Below are positions 33,744-41,345 of a stretch of 64,000 nt of DNA, piece by piece; the stretch's first letter is position 1; the number at the start of each line of letters is the position of its first letter. Position numbers and translations under genes: made by a program. This stretch comes from Ruminococcus flavefaciens ND2009. Its GTDB lineage: Bacteria; Bacillota; Clostridia; Oscillospirales; Ruminococcaceae. Under the pieces are notes generated by a model. The model was not told the origin of the DNA. It searched no databases and saw only the letters and a list, made by a program, of their open reading frames with translations. The stretch covers positions 124,001 through 188,000 of the forward strand of contig NZ_KK211346.1 of NCBI RefSeq assembly GCF_000621785.1. Reading direction: 5' to 3'.

Positions 33744-34391
33744 TTAAAATCCGTTTTTCATCAAAAAATCCATTGTAATATTACTTTGCTTTGGAGTATT
33801 ATCAGCTGGCTTCATGAGCTTTTCCACATACTTGCCGATAATGTCATTTTCAAGATTTACAACGTCCCCGACCTTCTTTGTGCCGAGAATGGTCTGTGCG
33901 GCGGTGTGGGGGATAATGGAGACGCTGAATGAGGTCTCCGTGACCTTTGCCACCGTAAGGCTTATGCCGTCAATGGCGATAGAGCCTTTTTCCACGATAT
34001 ACCGCAGCAACTCACTCGGAGCGGCTATGGTGTACCAGACGGCGATACCGTCATTGCTGATGTCTGAGACTGTGCCTGTGCCGTCGATGTGTCCCGAGAC
34101 TATGTGTCCGCCGAAGCGTCCGCCTGCCGCCATTGCGCGCTCCAGATTGACGGGGCTTCCCGTGGTGAGAGAGCCAAGTGATGAACGGCTGAGAGTCTCG
34201 TTCATGACGTCGGCTCTGAATATCCCGCCGTCGAAGTAAGTTACCGTAAGACACACGCCGTTGACAGCGATACTGTCGCCCAAATGAACGTCCTCAAGCA
34301 CTTTTTTTGCCTGTATCTCAATGAATGAGGAGCTGCCCGACCGCCGGACGCGGCTGACTGTGCCTATCTCCTCAATTATTCCCGTGAACAT
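33744..34391 (-). CDS. ribE: Riboflavin synthase (alpha subunit)
   Basis: A 215-residue two-repeat lumazine-binding protein that converts two lumazines into riboflavin. The N-terminal MFTGIIEEIGTV and the internal repeat are visible: IAVNGVCLTVT with LGDS, then IAIDGISLTVAKV in the second half; GHIVSGHIDGTG is the ligand-binding loop. About ten residues at the C-terminal end appear extended (NTPKQSNITMDFLMKNGF). The start overlaps the end of ribD by 20 bases. Confidence 0.95.
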   Translation of the reverse strand: MFTGIIEEIGTVSRVRRSGSSSFIEIQAKKVLEDVHLGDSIAVNGVCLTVTYFDGGIFRADVMNETLSRSSLGSLTTGSPVNLERAMAAGGRFGGHIVSGHIDGTGTVSDISNDGIAVWYTIAAPSELLRYIVEKGSIAIDGISLTVAKVTETSFSVSIIPHTAAQTILGTKKVGDVVNLENDIIGKYVEKLMKPADNTPKQSNITMDFLMKNGF

Positions 34392-35481
34392 TTTTCACCC
34401 TGCTTTCTATGAGAATATCGTCGCCAATGGCGGAAACGCTGCACTTTTCAAGCATGAAAGCCTCCGAGGGGAGGGGGACACCTGTTCCGCTTACGGGAGT
34501 TTTTCCGCTTCCGCCGAAAAGCTTTGGAGCAATATATGCCTGCACCTTGCTGACTATGCCCTCACTGAGTGCCGACCAGTTCAGCTCGCCGCCGCCCTCA
34601 AGGAGTATGCTGTCTATTTTTTCGCTGCCGAGAAGCTTCATAAGCGCTGTCAGGTCAACATGACCGTCCTTTGGAGCAGTCTTTACTATGCGGCAGCCTG
34701 CTGCTTCGTACTCCGCCGCTCTTGCGCTGTCCTCGGATATGGTAGCTATTATGGTAGGCACCTGCTTGGCTGTCCTGACGATATTGCTGTCAAGGGGAGT
34801 CCGCAGGGAGCTGTCACAAATTATGCGTATGGGGTCTCTGCCGTTTTCCAGTCGGCAGGTAAGCAGCGGGTCGTCCGCAAGGACAGTTCCCACGCCTGCC
34901 ATTATGGCGCTGTGACGCAGCCTTTCCTGCTGGACATGAGCACGGGCAGCTTCACCCGTTATCCATTTTGACTCACCTGTATAGCAGGCTATCTTGCCGT
35001 CAAGAGTCATGGCATATTTCATGGTAACAAAGGGGAGACCCGTTGTGATGAAGTGGAAGAATATCTCGTTGAGAGCATCACACTCCTCCTTCAGCACTCC
35101 TTCCGTCACTTCTATGCCGTGGCTGCGGAGTATCTGTGTGCCCTTTCCCGCCACAAGGGGATTGGGATCCGATGAGCCGACGAAAACACGCTTGATACCG
35201 TGAGCGATAACAGCTTCCGTGCAGGGAGGCTGCTTGCCGTGATGGCAGCAGGGCTCCAGGGTAACGTACATATCCGCGCCCTTGCAGTCTATGCCGTTCT
35301 CGTCGCAGTATGCAAAGGCAGAGCGCTCCGCGTGGAGGTCGCCGTACTTTTTGTGATAACCTCTGCCTATTATCTCACCGCCGCGGACGATGACTGCTCC
35401 CACCATAGGGTTGGGAGAGGTGAAGCCCATGCCCTTTTTTGCCAGTGAAAGAGCTTCACGCATATAATCTTCGTGAGTCAT
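34372..35481 (-). CDS. ribD: Bifunctional diaminohydroxyphosphoribosylaminopyrimidine deaminase / reductase
   Basis: A 369-residue fusion for the second and third steps of riboflavin synthesis. The deaminase part has GDLHAERSAFAYCDE (HAE), PCCHHGKQPPCTEAVI (PCxHxGKTPPC zinc motif) and FVGSSDPNPLVAGKG. The reductase part has PFVTMKYAMTLDGKIA, SKWITGEAARAHVQ, GVGTVLADDPLLTCR and LLEGGGELNWSAL. Together they are diagnostic of RibD. It is 12 bases after the small membrane protein gene and overlaps ribE. Confidence 0.96.
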   Translation of the reverse strand: MTHEDYMREALSLAKKGMGFTSPNPMVGAVIVRGGEIIGRGYHKKYGDLHAERSAFAYCDENGIDCKGADMYVTLEPCCHHGKQPPCTEAVIAHGIKRVFVGSSDPNPLVAGKGTQILRSHGIEVTEGVLKEECDALNEIFFHFITTGLPFVTMKYAMTLDGKIACYTGESKWITGEAARAHVQQERLRHSAIMAGVGTVLADDPLLTCRLENGRDPIRIICDSSLRTPLDSNIVRTAKQVPTIIATISEDSARAAEYEAAGCRIVKTAPKDGHVDLTALMKLLGSEKIDSILLEGGGELNWSALSEGIVSKVQAYIAPKLFGGSGKTPVSGTGVPLPSEAFMLEKCSVSAIGDDILIESRVKNVHGNN

Positions 35482-35493
35482 ATTTCCTCCTGT

Positions 35494-35871
35494 TTATTCA
35501 TCTGACTTTTTGAGTAACTCAATATTGCCGAAGTACCTCATGTAGAGGAGCAGCACTGCATATATAACGATAAATAAAGGCAGAGTCACCATAAATAGCT
35601 TTTTCAGGTGTACCTCGCCGTTCATCAGGTAGTTGTAGCCCAGTCTTACTGCGAAAGTAATGGCAAAGCAGGCTGCAAAGTGGAGCGGTATGCGGAAAAT
35701 GGTCTTCAGCTCAAGTATTATGAAAGACAGACCATAGAGCACCGACGCTCCCAGCCATATGAGCACGGACTTCATGGAGTCATTGAGACCGTTGTCGATA
35801 ATGAGCATGGGTACGAATATAAGTGTTCCAAGACCTACTGTGAGGAAAACGTGGTGTAATCTGTTCTTCAT
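35494..35871 (-). CDS. Small four-helix membrane protein (DUF3021-like), first gene after the FMN riboswitch
   Basis: A 125-residue protein with about four membrane segments (residues 8-27, 35-52, 60-78, 90-112) and a short charged tail. Layout resembles DUF3021-type proteins. The start at 35871 follows GGGAGG; an ORF extension to 36000 overlaps the riboswitch and is not believed. As the first gene downstream of the FMN riboswitch and 12 bases before ribD, it should be induced at low FMN. It is much shorter than the RibU riboflavin transporter, so a transport role is only a guess. Confidence 0.65.
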   Translation of the reverse strand: MKNRLHHVFLTVGLGTLIFVPMLIIDNGLNDSMKSVLIWLGASVLYGLSFIILELKTIFRIPLHFAACFAITFAVRLGYNYLMNGEVHLKKLFMVTLPLFIVIYAVLLLYMRYFGNIELLKKSDE

Positions 35872-35894
35872 GTCAGCCTCCCGTGTAAAAATAG

Positions 35895-35916
35895 AAAAAG
35901 CCCCGCAGATCGGGGC
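35895..35916 (-). terminator. Riboswitch-controlled terminator
   Basis: Minus-strand stem GCCCCG with CGGGGC (35916-35900) followed by TTTTT. It lies 33 bases after the aptamer, in the expression platform, and should form when FMN is bound. Confidence 0.85.
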
Positions 35917-35949
35917 GTAGCTTTTTATACTGCACTTTGTGTGCGGTTT

Positions 35950-36055
35950 ATCTTCTTTCATCCGGACTTTACCGTCGGCTTCGGAATCACACCGAATCAA
36001 CCAAAAGGCTCGCAGGCTATACTGCCGGTAGGGAATTACACCCTGCCCCGAAGAT
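35950..36055 (-). promoter_or_regulatory. FMN riboswitch (RFN element)
   Basis: The minus strand reads ATCTTCGGGGCAGGGTG, then ATTCCCTACCGGCAG, GCGAGCC, TTGGTTGATTCGGTG, CCGAAGCCGACGGT and AAAGTCCGGATGAAAGAAGAT, in the conserved order of the FMN aptamer (P1 closing stem ATCTTC with GAAGAT). It precedes a terminator and the rib operon, so it should switch off the operon when FMN is plentiful. Confidence 0.96.
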
Positions 36056-36073
36056 AATTGTAGATGTTAAGTT

Positions 36074-36146
36074 ATTCTTCGGTAACCCATGAAGGGAGCG
36101 GAGGCTCTCCGCCTGCCGGTAGGGAATCACACCCTGCCCCGAAGAT
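36074..36146 (-). promoter_or_regulatory. Compact, partial FMN-riboswitch-like RNA upstream of the real riboswitch
   Basis: The minus strand begins ATCTTCGGGGCAGGGTG, TGATTCCCTACCGGCAG, almost identical to the first 37 bases of the true aptamer, then departs to GCGGAGAGCCTCCGC, CCCTTCATGGG and CCGAAGAAT. The 3' end still pairs with the 5' TCTTCGG to close a P1-like stem. It keeps stems P1, P2, a GCGGAG/CTCCGC hairpin and a short CCC/GGG hairpin but lacks the segments that form the FMN pocket. It is a shrunken duplicate or relic. Confidence 0.7.
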
Positions 36147-36151
36147 ATTTC

Positions 36152-36263
36152 TAATTCATAATTATAAATTCATAATGCATAATTTAGGGGTGCGCTGTTG
36201 CGGAGCAATCAAAAATCAGTCAAGAATAATTATGAATTATGCATTCTGAATTATGCATTAATA
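36152..36263. repeat. MITE-like inverted-repeat element in the rib leader
   Basis: The left arm (36152-36186) and the inverse of the right arm (36226-36261) match at about 30 of 35 bases; both are built of TAATTCATAATT and TGCATAATT units. A GC-richer core (TGCGCTGTTGCGG, 36191-36203) lies between. Its right arm ends at the -10 box of the rib promoter, so it is transcribed at the start of the leader. No ORF. It looks like a small non-autonomous mobile element. Confidence 0.55.
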
Positions 36264-36291
36264 TTATATCACTGTGTTATACATTTGTCAA
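36263..36291 (-). promoter_or_regulatory. Promoter of the riboflavin operon
   Basis: Minus strand TTGACA (36291-36286) and TATAAT (36268-36263), spacer 17. Transcription would begin about 36256, at the edge of the inverted-repeat element, giving a leader of about 390 bases. Confidence 0.8.
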
Positions 36292-36298
36292 TATGCTA

Positions 36299-36327
36299 TT
36301 GACTAAATCTTAAAAAAGGGGTATAAT
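36299..36327 (+). promoter_or_regulatory. Promoter of the mrp-like gene
   Basis: TTGACT (36299) and TATAAT (36322), spacer 17, divergent from the rib promoter; its ATG follows at 36359. Confidence 0.85.
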
Positions 36328-36358
36328 AGTATCATTACATCATAAGGAGTGTTTTTCA

Positions 36359-37183
36359 ATGAGCGAATGTACACATGACTGCTCAAGCTGCGGAAGCGAT
36401 TGCGGCAGCAGAACTGAGCCCCAGAGCCTTCTCGAAAAGCCCAATGCCATGAGCAATATCGGCAAGGTCATCGGCGTAGTGAGCGGTAAGGGCGGCGTCG
36501 GCAAAACACTGGTATCCTCACTTCTGGCAGTTTCCCTCCAGAGACTTGGCAAGAATGTGGGTATCATGGACGCTGACATCACAGGTCCCTCTATCCCAAA
36601 GGCTTTCGGTATACATCAGAAGGCAGATGCCTGCGAATTCGGTATTATCCCTGCAAAGAGCAAGATGGGTCTCGATATAATGTCGATAAATCTTCTTCTT
36701 GAGAACGAGTCCGACCCCGTTGTCTGGAGAGGCCCCGTTATCGCAGGAGTTGTAAAGCAGTTCTGGACAGACGTTATCTGGAAGGATATTGACTGTCTGG
36801 TAGTTGATATGCCTCCGGGAACAGGCGATGTTCCGCTGACTGTATTCCAGTCCCTGCCCGTTGACGGAATAGTTATAGTTACTTCTCCACAGGAGCTTGT
36901 CTCCATGATAGTTGAGAAGGCAGTAAAGATGGCTAAGCTCATGAATATACCTATTCTCGGTATTATCGAGAATATGAGCTATTACGAATGTCCCGACTGC
37001 GGCAAGCGCCACAGCATCTACGGCGAGAGCCATATCGAGGAGATCGCTGCTCAGTACGAAATCCCCGTGCTGGCAAAGCTTCCCATTGATCCTCAGCTTG
37101 CAAAGCTCTGCGACCAGGGCACGATAGAGCTGTTCGAGGGCGAGTGGCTCACAGAGGCTGCCGAGAAGATAGCTTCATTATAA
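36359..37183 (+). CDS. Mrp/NBP35 family iron-sulfur carrier ATPase
   Basis: A 274-residue P-loop protein of the Mrp/ApbC/NBP35 group, which binds and delivers Fe-S clusters. The N terminus carries a Cys-rich motif MSECTHDCSSCGSDCGS (four or more cysteines), as in NBP35-type carriers. The deviant Walker A is VSGKGGVGKT; DADITGPSIP, VVDMPPGTGD and a C-terminal CPDCGKRH pair (CxxC) are present. Together these are characteristic. ATAAGGAG precedes the ATG. Single-gene unit with a terminator; sits opposite the rib operon, which fits a role in cofactor homeostasis but is not proof. Confidence 0.92.
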   Translation: MSECTHDCSSCGSDCGSRTEPQSLLEKPNAMSNIGKVIGVVSGKGGVGKTLVSSLLAVSLQRLGKNVGIMDADITGPSIPKAFGIHQKADACEFGIIPAKSKMGLDIMSINLLLENESDPVVWRGPVIAGVVKQFWTDVIWKDIDCLVVDMPPGTGDVPLTVFQSLPVDGIVIVTSPQELVSMIVEKAVKMAKLMNIPILGIIENMSYYECPDCGKRHSIYGESHIEEIAAQYEIPVLAKLPIDPQLAKLCDQGTIELFEGEWLTEAAEKIASL

Positions 37184-37191
37184 TAGTACGG

Positions 37192-37218
37192 AAGGACTGC
37201 TTCGGCAGTCCTTTTTTG
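37192..37218 (+). terminator. Terminator after the mrp-like gene
   Basis: AAGGACTGC-TTCG-GCAGTCCTT (37192-37213), UUCG loop, followed by TTTT. Confidence 0.9.
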
Positions 37219-37271
37219 TGGATTTTCATCAGGAAAAACATTAATATCTCACGATTTCTGATTTTTAACAC

Positions 37272-37300
37272 TTGCATTTTCGGTAAAGATATGTTAAAAT
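37272..37300 (+). promoter_or_regulatory. Promoter of tRNA-Gly
   Basis: TTGCAT (37272) and TAAAAT (37295), spacer 17, nine bases before the tRNA. Confidence 0.7.
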
Positions 37301-37308
37301 AAGTTCAT

Positions 37309-37383
37309 GCAGATATAGTATAGCGGTTATTACTTCAGTTTCCCAAACTGAGGAGGCGGGTTCGACCCCCGTTATCTGCTCCA
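37309..37383 (+). tRNA. tRNA-Gly (anticodon CCC)
   Basis: Acceptor GCAGATA with TATCTGC, anticodon arm TCAGT-TTCCCAA-ACTGA giving anticodon CCC, T-arm GCGGGTTCGACCCCCGT, discriminator T and an encoded CCA. Confidence 0.95.
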
Positions 37384-37384
37384 G

Positions 37385-37640
37385 CGGGGAGCCCCCGCAG
37401 CCAAGTTCGCGTCTCAGTAAAACTGTGGCGCGAATTTATTTTCCGCGCATGAAGCCGTATTTAAATTGTAACATATACACAGCGCCGAGCGGGCGCGCGC
37501 AGTTTCGCGGTTCAGTTTTTCTGAGCCGCGATTTTTATTCAGCGCATTAAGCCGTATCTAAATTGTAACACATACGCAGGTGGGGAGCTCCCGCAGGCAT
37601 TTTCGCGTTTCACTTCTTGTGGAGCGCGATTTTTGTTCAC
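37385..37640 (+). repeat. Three tandem hairpin repeats of about 98 bases downstream of tRNA-Gly
   Basis: Units at 37385-37482, 37483-37579 and 37580 to about 37680. Each opens with a GGGAGC/CCCGCAG-like block, continues with a hairpin (TCGCG arms) followed by T-rich sequence (37406-37440, 37505-37536, 37603-37634) and, in the first two, ends with GCAT-AAGCCGTAT-TAAATTGTAACA-ATAC-CAG. The third has diverged at the end. Each hairpin looks like a terminator, so the array may be a set of tandem terminators or tiny RNAs. Confidence 0.6.
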
Positions 37641-37759
37641 GGAATGTTTACAAATTTAGCCGCACATTTCAGCGCGCTTATCCGTTAATGTATATGAAAA
37701 CGCACAGAAGTGCATTCGCTCAGCTTAAATATATCTTAATTTAAAAGGAGGAATCATTT

Positions 37760-39259
37760 ATGAAAATCAGAAAAATGCTGGCAGCTTTAGCTGCATTATG
37801 TATCGCAGTACCTGTAACTATAGCAGGTCAGGCAGGCGCTCTCACACTTGCTCCCGTTGCAGGAGATGTGAATTCCGATTCTATTTTCAATCTTGCCGAC
37901 ATGGTAATGTATCAGCGCTGGCTCAAGGGTGCGGGAAAGCTTATCGCCGAGACTAACGGGGACGTCAATGGCGACGGTACCTGTGATGTTATGGATCTCA
38001 GTGCTATGAGAAGGCTCCTTATCGACTGCATAGTGAAGGCTCCCGAACCAAACTTTGCGCCGAAGGCTAAAAATCTCTGCGCAGGGATAGCTCCTTCAAA
38101 GACTAATGAGTCGCAGGCAGATGAGAAGTTCATAAACAGCCAGACCGCTTTCACAGTTGACCTGTTCAAAAAGTCCTATGCGGAGAACACGGAACACGAA
38201 AACGCACTTGTTTCCCCTTATTCCGTTATGCAGGCTCTTGCCATGACAGCAAACGGAGCAGGCGGTGATACCCGCGCAGAAATGGAGAAGGTCCTGGGCG
38301 GCGGAATGTCCATGGAGGACCTCAACGGTTATCTCCTTGCTCAGCGCAAGCGTTCTGTCAACCCGAAGTATACTGATTACAACAAGTGGCAGATGAGCAC
38401 CGCCAACTCTATATGGGCGATAGACAACAAGGAGCGTATCAATGTACGTCCCGAGTTTATCCAGAACTGCGTTGACTACTACGACAGCGAGTTCTACATC
38501 GCGCCATTTGATGATACCACGCTTGACGACGTAAACGGCTGGGTAAACGACAAGACCCACGAGATGATACCGAGTATCCTTGACCATATAGGCGAAGACG
38601 ATGTTATGTATCTGGTAAATGCCGTTGCTTTCGAGGCTGAGTGGGAGGAGCCCTTTACGGAGTACCAGATAAATAAGGGCGAGTTCACAAACGCCAACGG
38701 CGATGTTCAGCAGGCTGATATGCTCTGCGGCTGGGAGCGTTACATCGGCGATGAGAACACCAACGGCATGGTGAAGTCCTACAGCGGCGGAAGATACGCA
38801 TTTGCAGCGCTTCTTCCCGATGAGAGCATGACAGTTGATCAGTATATCGGGGAGCTGACTCCCGAGAAGCTGAACGATCTCCTCACGCAGAAAAACTATG
38901 ATATAAAAGCCGATATAAAGCTTCCCAAGTTCAGCTACGAATACGAGAACGAGCTCTCCGATGAGCTTAAGTCAATGGGAATGCCCACAGCCTTTACAGG
39001 CGAGGCTGACTTTACCAATATGTCATCCATTGCCGACAGACACCCGATACACATTGACCGTGTTGTTCACAAGACCTTCATTGACCTTGACGAGAACGGC
39101 ACAAAGGCTGCTGCCGCAACAATGGTTGCAATGGCAGACGGAGCAGCCATGATAGATGAAATAAAGGAAGTAAACTTTGACCGTCCCTTCGTATACTGTA
39201 TTTTTGATACACAGACCTATGTTCCCGTATTTATCGGAGCAGTAAATTCACTTTCCTGA
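37760..39259 (+). CDS. Secreted dockerin-serpin (serine protease inhibitor)
   Basis: A 499-residue secreted protein. A signal peptide (about 1-27) is followed at about 35-95 by a type I dockerin with two calcium repeats, GDVNSDSIFNLADM and GDVNGDGTCDVMDL. Residues about 130-499 are a serpin: NALVSPYSVMQALAMTANGAGGDT, VNAVAFEAEW, IHIDRVVHKTFIDLDENGT and C-terminal FDRPFVYCIFD. The reactive loop hinge reads GTKAAAATMVAMADGAAM, small residues typical of an inhibitory serpin. The dockerin would mount it on a cohesin scaffold, perhaps protecting a cellulosome from proteases. An ideal AAAAGGAGG precedes the ATG. Confidence 0.93.
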   Translation: MKIRKMLAALAALCIAVPVTIAGQAGALTLAPVAGDVNSDSIFNLADMVMYQRWLKGAGKLIAETNGDVNGDGTCDVMDLSAMRRLLIDCIVKAPEPNFAPKAKNLCAGIAPSKTNESQADEKFINSQTAFTVDLFKKSYAENTEHENALVSPYSVMQALAMTANGAGGDTRAEMEKVLGGGMSMEDLNGYLLAQRKRSVNPKYTDYNKWQMSTANSIWAIDNKERINVRPEFIQNCVDYYDSEFYIAPFDDTTLDDVNGWVNDKTHEMIPSILDHIGEDDVMYLVNAVAFEAEWEEPFTEYQINKGEFTNANGDVQQADMLCGWERYIGDENTNGMVKSYSGGRYAFAALLPDESMTVDQYIGELTPEKLNDLLTQKNYDIKADIKLPKFSYEYENELSDELKSMGMPTAFTGEADFTNMSSIADRHPIHIDRVVHKTFIDLDENGTKAAAATMVAMADGAAMIDEIKEVNFDRPFVYCIFDTQTYVPVFIGAVNSLS

Positions 39260-39316
39260 ACCGCACCTGTCTGCACATAATATTCAATAAAACATATCCT
39301 GTAAGGGGGATATTCC

Positions 39317-39347
39317 GGGGGACCTGCACTGTGTCCCCCTCTTTTTT
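39317..39347 (+). terminator. Terminator after the serpin gene
   Basis: GGGGGAC with GTCCCCC (39317-39339) followed by TCTTTTTT. Confidence 0.8.
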
Positions 39348-39365
39348 GCAGCTGCGGATCGTATT

Positions 39366-39418
39366 GAAACGCAGTTTCCTCCGCGTATCTTGCTATTTTA
39401 TAAATAATATGTTATAAG
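39366..39418 (+). promoter_or_regulatory. Upstream promoter-like copy before the ECF sigma gene
   Basis: TTGCTA (39390) and TATAAG (39413), spacer 17, preceded by GTTTCCTCCGCGTATC. It repeats the layout of the second promoter at 39463-39512. Confidence 0.5.
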
Positions 39419-39462
39419 CGCAGAGCCTGCGCCCCCTTTTTCGCGTTATAATACGTCGCACG

Positions 39463-39512
39463 GAAACTTTTTCGCCGCGTCCCTTGCTATTATAGTGCTT
39501 TTATGTTATAAT
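39463..39512 (+). promoter_or_regulatory. Promoter of the ECF sigma gene with a recurring upstream motif
   Basis: TTGCTA (39484) and TATAAT (39507), spacer 17. The -35 box is preceded by GAAACTTTTTCGCCGCG (39463-39479), nearly the same as the stretch before recD2 at 45889. Confidence 0.7.
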
Positions 39513-39544
39513 AATTGCTATAAGACTTCGGAGGAGGTGGCTCT

Positions 39545-40006
39545 GTGTCCCTTGATATAAATGAGCAGTACGACAAGATATATCGTTATTGCTTTCTGCG
39601 CGTCCGTCACAAGGAGACCGCAGAGGATCTGACACAGGAGACCTTTCTCCGTTACCTCGAACACCCGCAGTACCACAGCGAAGACAAAACGCTCCAGCTT
39701 CTCTACACTATCGCAGGCAATCTGTGCACTGATGAATTCCGCAGGATAAAACCCTCGGAGCTGTCTGAGACCGCCTCCGACGGCAAGGACATGGAGGATA
39801 ATATCCTGTCTGATGTGCAGCTGAAACAGGTCCTTGACAGCCTCAGCGACGAGGACAGGGAGATAGTTCTCCTGAGATTTGTCAATGAGGTACCCGTGAA
39901 CGTCATTGCGAAGCTGTACAACATTTCACGTTTTGCACTTAACCGCAGGCTGAATCGTATCCTCGGCTCGCTGAGGGAACATCTGGGAAAGGAGGAGCTT
40001 ATATGA
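39545..40006 (+). CDS. ECF-type RNA polymerase sigma factor
   Basis: A 153-residue sigma-70 family regulator. Region 2 reads YRYCFLRVRHKETAEDLTQETFLRYLEH; region 4 reads LSDEDREIVLLRFVNEVPVNVIAKLYN and ALNRRLNRILGSLRE. The two regions are joined by a short linker, the ECF layout. It starts with GTG at 39545 after GGAGGAGGTGG. The next gene, with one membrane helix, overlaps it (ATGA) and is likely its anti-sigma factor. The pair lies between two dockerin genes. Confidence 0.88.
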   Translation: MSLDINEQYDKIYRYCFLRVRHKETAEDLTQETFLRYLEHPQYHSEDKTLQLLYTIAGNLCTDEFRRIKPSELSETASDGKDMEDNILSDVQLKQVLDSLSDEDREIVLLRFVNEVPVNVIAKLYNISRFALNRRLNRILGSLREHLGKEELI

Positions 40007-41166
40007 CCGACAAGGAAAAAAGAAAGATAACGGAAGCCCTGGGTATCCCCGAGCCGGACAGAAAGAAAGAGTTCGCAGAAGAATTCAGAAGGCGTTCCGA
40101 AGAAAAACAGAAAAAGCCGATAATGCCCATTGTAATGCGTATAACCGCAGCTGCGGCAATGCTTGCGGTCTGCATAGGTGCTATAACTTTGTTCCCAAGG
40201 CACAAGACCGATTTCGGCGGCGATGATAATATCGAGATCACCGAGACCACGGCTTCCACATCGGAGCAGGTGGACGGAGTGATAGCAGCAGGGACTACTA
40301 AAGTCACCACTGAAGGTGAGAACAGCATTATAGTTACAACTGTCACGGCAAAGACCACTGACAAAAACGGGACTGCTGTCACCACCGTACGGGGCGGCAC
40401 TGACGGGGAGCATTCGCTCCGTCCCACCACGGCTGCAAGGACTACTGCTGCGAGAACTACGGGTAACAGTAACGTGACAAGAACAACTGCCGCGGAGCTG
40501 CCTGAGCCCGTGACTACCACGTCGGAACGTGCTTCCGAGATCATTCCTACCACAGCACCGGGACGTGACCTGACAGTCTCTCCCGGGATAACATATACAG
40601 TCAGGGATAAGACCATATCCTCAGATGAGCTGGAATCGCACGTAAGTCCTGTCACCGGCGGTGGAGAAGGAGCGCCTCAGGACGGCGTCGGTTCGCCAAT
40701 TGACCAAAAAATTCAACATATGTTTGATATTTCCTACGCGGTGGTACTTGCAAAAGTTGATAAAATAGTGTATACTTCTATTGATAGGGAAGCTGTGACC
40801 GCACATAATATCACTGTTGAGAAGGTCTTCAGCGGAGATCTGACTGAGAGAGACAGGCTCACACTGTTCCTCGACGGCGGCTATATGCCTGCCGAGGAGT
40901 ATATAGAATCCCACATGACAGAGCCCATGGAAAATGCCGAAGAGTACTCGGTGTATGTCAGCGGCGGCTGTGATGAGCCTTTGAAGGAAGGGGACGTCTG
41001 TGTATTCTTCATCTCTGACAGCAGACGATATCTTCCCGAGGGAGCATTTGCTCCTGCCGAAAATAATTACGACTCGGTATTTATAAAGAGAAACGGCGAA
41101 TACGTCTCGCTGGGAGAAAAAAGTCTCAGGTTCGGAGAGGAACAGCTCTCAGAGCTTGCAAGATGA
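40003..41166 (+). CDS. Candidate anti-sigma factor with Thr-rich linker and extracellular domain
   Basis: A 387-residue single-pass membrane protein whose start overlaps the ECF sigma stop by four bases. The N-terminal 40 residues are charged and cytoplasmic, the membrane helix is about 45-62 (IVMRITAAAAMLAVCIGAI). A Thr/Ser-rich stretch (about 75-190, with repeated TTAART units) leads to an extracellular C-terminal domain (about 220-387). No ZAS-type HxxxCxxC zinc motif is seen. The function is inferred from position and topology, the usual layout for trans-membrane anti-sigma factors. What the outer domain senses is unknown. Confidence 0.65.
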   Translation: MTDKEKRKITEALGIPEPDRKKEFAEEFRRRSEEKQKKPIMPIVMRITAAAAMLAVCIGAITLFPRHKTDFGGDDNIEITETTASTSEQVDGVIAAGTTKVTTEGENSIIVTTVTAKTTDKNGTAVTTVRGGTDGEHSLRPTTAARTTAARTTGNSNVTRTTAAELPEPVTTTSERASEIIPTTAPGRDLTVSPGITYTVRDKTISSDELESHVSPVTGGGEGAPQDGVGSPIDQKIQHMFDISYAVVLAKVDKIVYTSIDREAVTAHNITVEKVFSGDLTERDRLTLFLDGGYMPAEEYIESHMTEPMENAEEYSVYVSGGCDEPLKEGDVCVFFISDSRRYLPEGAFAPAENNYDSVFIKRNGEYVSLGEKSLRFGEEQLSELAR

Positions 41167-41345
41167 GCACGGAGCCCTGTTTTCAGGCGTATTTTCTACG
41201 AAGGGATAACGATTGGGATCGCAGTATTTGTATCATATATTACTAAGTTTAAAAAAATTTTTCTGTTTTCGTGTCACATTTTCATCTGTCGCTTCGTTAT
41301 GTTTATATAGACGACGTCAGATAAAACTGAAAGGAAGATAAATAT

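Noticed and set aside
35872..36000. N-terminal extension of the small membrane protein before ribD.
   Set aside because: It would translate the FMN riboswitch and terminator; a good ribosome site precedes the internal ATG at 35871.
37385..37680. Tandem repeats as a possible CRISPR array.
   Set aside because: Only three long, degenerate units with internal hairpins, no constant short repeat with unique spacers, and no cas genes in the window.
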